DNA of 7,795 nt from Spirochaetota bacterium (GTDB lineage: Bacteria; Spirochaetota; Spirochaetia; Treponematales; Breznakiellaceae). The stretch is taken from positions 1-7,795 of the forward strand of contig JAEWSV010000255.1 in assembly GCA_023398155.1 (NCBI GenBank). The letters run 5' to 3'. This document shows positions 7,598-7,795 of the stretch, piece by piece. Under the pieces are notes generated by a model that worked only from the letters and a program-made list of their open reading frames with translations, made no database searches and was not told where the DNA came from. Positions within the stretch are counted from its first letter, which is position 1, and each line of letters starts with the position of its first letter. Both the position numbers and the translations under genes were made by a program.

Positions 7598-7795
7598 ATG
7601 AACACCGCAATCCGAACGACTTTCGCCCTTAGCCTCGGCCTGGCCTGCGTCCTGGGCGCCGGCGCGGAACCGGCGACTCACGATTATCGAGATGCCGACG
7701 TCGTCATCTCCGCTCGCCTTCCGCATATTGAGTTCGTTTCGTACGCCGGAATCGGCGGCGGCGCGATCTTCGCGGATGGAGCGGCGCCTTTAATG
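7598..7795 (+). CDS. Exported protein of unknown function, N-terminal 66 residues (3' end outside window)
   Basis: The frame runs open from ATG7598 to the last base of the window. Residues 1-23 look like a Sec signal peptide: short n-region with one arginine (R6), hydrophobic core FALSLGLACVLG, and an AGA site (21-23) before E24 that suits signal peptidase I. C17 lies inside the core, but the preceding GLA lacks leucine at -3, so lipoprotein processing is less likely, although spirochaete lipoboxes are loose. The mature start (DYRDADVVISARLPHIEFVSYAGIG-like, cut here) has alternating and glycine-rich stretches that could begin a beta-rich envelope protein, but no family was recognised. The gene is in the same frame as the HD-GYP gene, separated by one TAG and 44 sense codons. 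Expression may be limited by the hairpin covering its ribosome-binding site. Confidence 0.65.
   Translation, partial: MNTAIRTTFALSLGLACVLGAGAEPATHDYRDADVVISARLPHIEFVSYAGIGGGAIFADGAAPLM

Noticed and set aside
7646..7648. C17 of the last protein as a lipoprotein cysteine
   Set aside because: The preceding residues GLA lack the leucine at -3 and the hydrophobic core continues past the cysteine to a good AGA signal peptidase I site.
1..7795. Chi-like octamers or short recognition motifs for AddAB
   Set aside because: Short GC-rich motifs such as AGCGG occur by chance throughout, and the Chi sequence of this organism is unknown.

Overview
This GC-rich window carries a compact, head-to-tail block of plus-strand genes and looks like ordinary bacterial chromosome. 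The best guess for the organism is a GC-rich spirochaete (Spirochaetales/Treponema-like). That rests on remembered family resemblance of the helicase, for example a TLDSFC motif where most UvrD-family proteins have T-hSFC, and on the style of the GAF/HD-GYP protein. It is an inference and no search was run.

Layout: (1) 2-2341 is the 3' part of an AddB-type nuclease gene that enters from the left edge. Its C-terminal PD-(D/E)XK nuclease and the four cysteines of the AddB iron-sulfur staple are intact. (2) 2338-5880 is a complete AddA-type helicase-nuclease of 1180 residues. It starts at a GTG that overlaps the addB stop by 4 bases, behind a perfect AGGAGG. (3) 5882-7465 is a complete 527-residue GAF/HD-GYP protein, probably a cyclic-di-GMP phosphodiesterase, starting one base after the addA stop. 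(4) 7466-7597 is a short intergenic leader. (5) 7598-7795 is the 5' end of a gene for an exported protein that runs off the right edge.

How they fit: AddA and AddB would form the heterodimer that resects double-strand breaks for RecA-dependent repair. The HD-GYP gene is so tightly packed behind addA that it is almost certainly co-transcribed and probably translationally coupled. This places a second-messenger enzyme on the same message as a break-repair nuclease.

The most interesting non-coding signal is at 7559-7597. Here a 13-bp hairpin contains the whole Shine-Dalgarno sequence of the last gene in its 3' arm, and five T residues follow that end directly at the ATG. The element could end the addB-addA-HD-GYP message, hide the ribosome-binding site of the exported-protein gene, or do both. 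I saw no CRISPR array, tRNA, rRNA, insertion sequence or att site.
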